Shown here: one piece after another, positions 63,986-64,000 of the stretch
How the letters are laid out: each line of letters begins with the position of its first letter
Position numbering within the stretch: the stretch's first letter is position 1
Assembly (NCBI RefSeq): GCF_046127645.1
Contig: NZ_CP175919.1
Source of the DNA: Clostridium_F caseinilyticum
GTDB taxonomy: Bacteria > Bacillota > Clostridia > Clostridiales > Clostridiaceae
Length of the DNA: 64,000 bases
Strand: one strand, 5' to 3'
Program-made: the position numbers and the translations under genes
Notes under the pieces: generated by a model
The model's database searches: none
Told to the model about the DNA's origin: nothing
What the model saw: the letters and a program-made list of their open reading frames with translations, nothing else

Positions 63986-64000
63986 AATAACACCTCTAAC

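Overview
The window is very AT-rich (only structured elements look richer in G+C). Nearly every gene is on the minus strand, usually behind an AGGAGG-type ribosome-binding site. The gene content (PdaA-type spore-cortex deacetylase, T-box pheST, phosphate butyryltransferase, teichoic-acid D-alanylation, triple-tyrosine autolysins) fits a spore-forming Clostridium sensu stricto. The C. botulinum/sporogenes/tetani neighbourhood is my inference; I cannot fix the species.

Layout. (1) 1-4.3 kb: an IS701/IS4-superfamily insertion whose right inverted repeat supplies the stop codon of a TaqI-like N6-adenine DNA methylase, then a divergent lipoprotein-type pdaA. (2) 4.7-24.8 kb: a 15-gene surface-polysaccharide locus read leftward from a membrane-bound UDP-sugar 4,6-dehydratase. 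It contains UDP-sugar enzymes (WbpA-, WbpB- and WbpD-like, WecB), six glycosyltransferases including a TagA-like one, two O-antigen ligase/polymerase-like membrane proteins, MurJ, a Wzx-like flippase and a PglC/WbaP-like phosphoglycosyl transferase. A terminator and a G+C-rich structured element near 10.5-10.8 kb split it into two transcription units. No aminotransferase gene is present although two intermediates normally need one. (3) 25.1-26.7 kb: a frameshifted IS1182-family transposase fossil. (4) 26.8-36.0 kb: three secreted autolysins that combine 4, 5 or 7 triple-tyrosine repeats with amidase and/or glucosaminidase domains. (5) 36.1-39.9 kb: galU, a TPR protein and a phosphohexomutase, supplying UDP-glucose precursors. 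(6) 39.95-41.14 kb: 1.2 kb without genes, packed with large imperfect palindromes. (7) 41.1-48.7 kb: L25/Ctc, a plus-strand Orn/Lys/Arg decarboxylase, the dltABCD operon and an unknown coiled-coil protein. (8) 48.9-52.5 kb: ptb, an FMN alpha-hydroxyacid dehydrogenase and a DUF523 protein, with two copies of a ~110-bp palindromic MITE-like repeat. (9) 52.5-64 kb: mutS2, a U32 peptidase, zapA, T-box-controlled pheST, a TrmH/SpoU methyltransferase, an IS605/TnpB right-end fossil resembling a stranded omegaRNA, and a KtrA/TrkA subunit.

How it works together. Much of the window concerns the cell envelope: GalU and phosphohexomutase make precursors, the polysaccharide locus builds and exports a lipid-linked glycan, TagA and WecB suggest a teichoic-acid-type linkage unit, Dlt would D-alanylate teichoic acid, and the autolysins remodel peptidoglycan. 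I found no complete new defence system. The less explained signals are the G+C-rich element at 10.5 kb, the palindrome cluster at 40-41 kb with paired AGGAC-loop hairpins, the MITE pair, and the TnpB/omegaRNA fossil at 63.2 kb.
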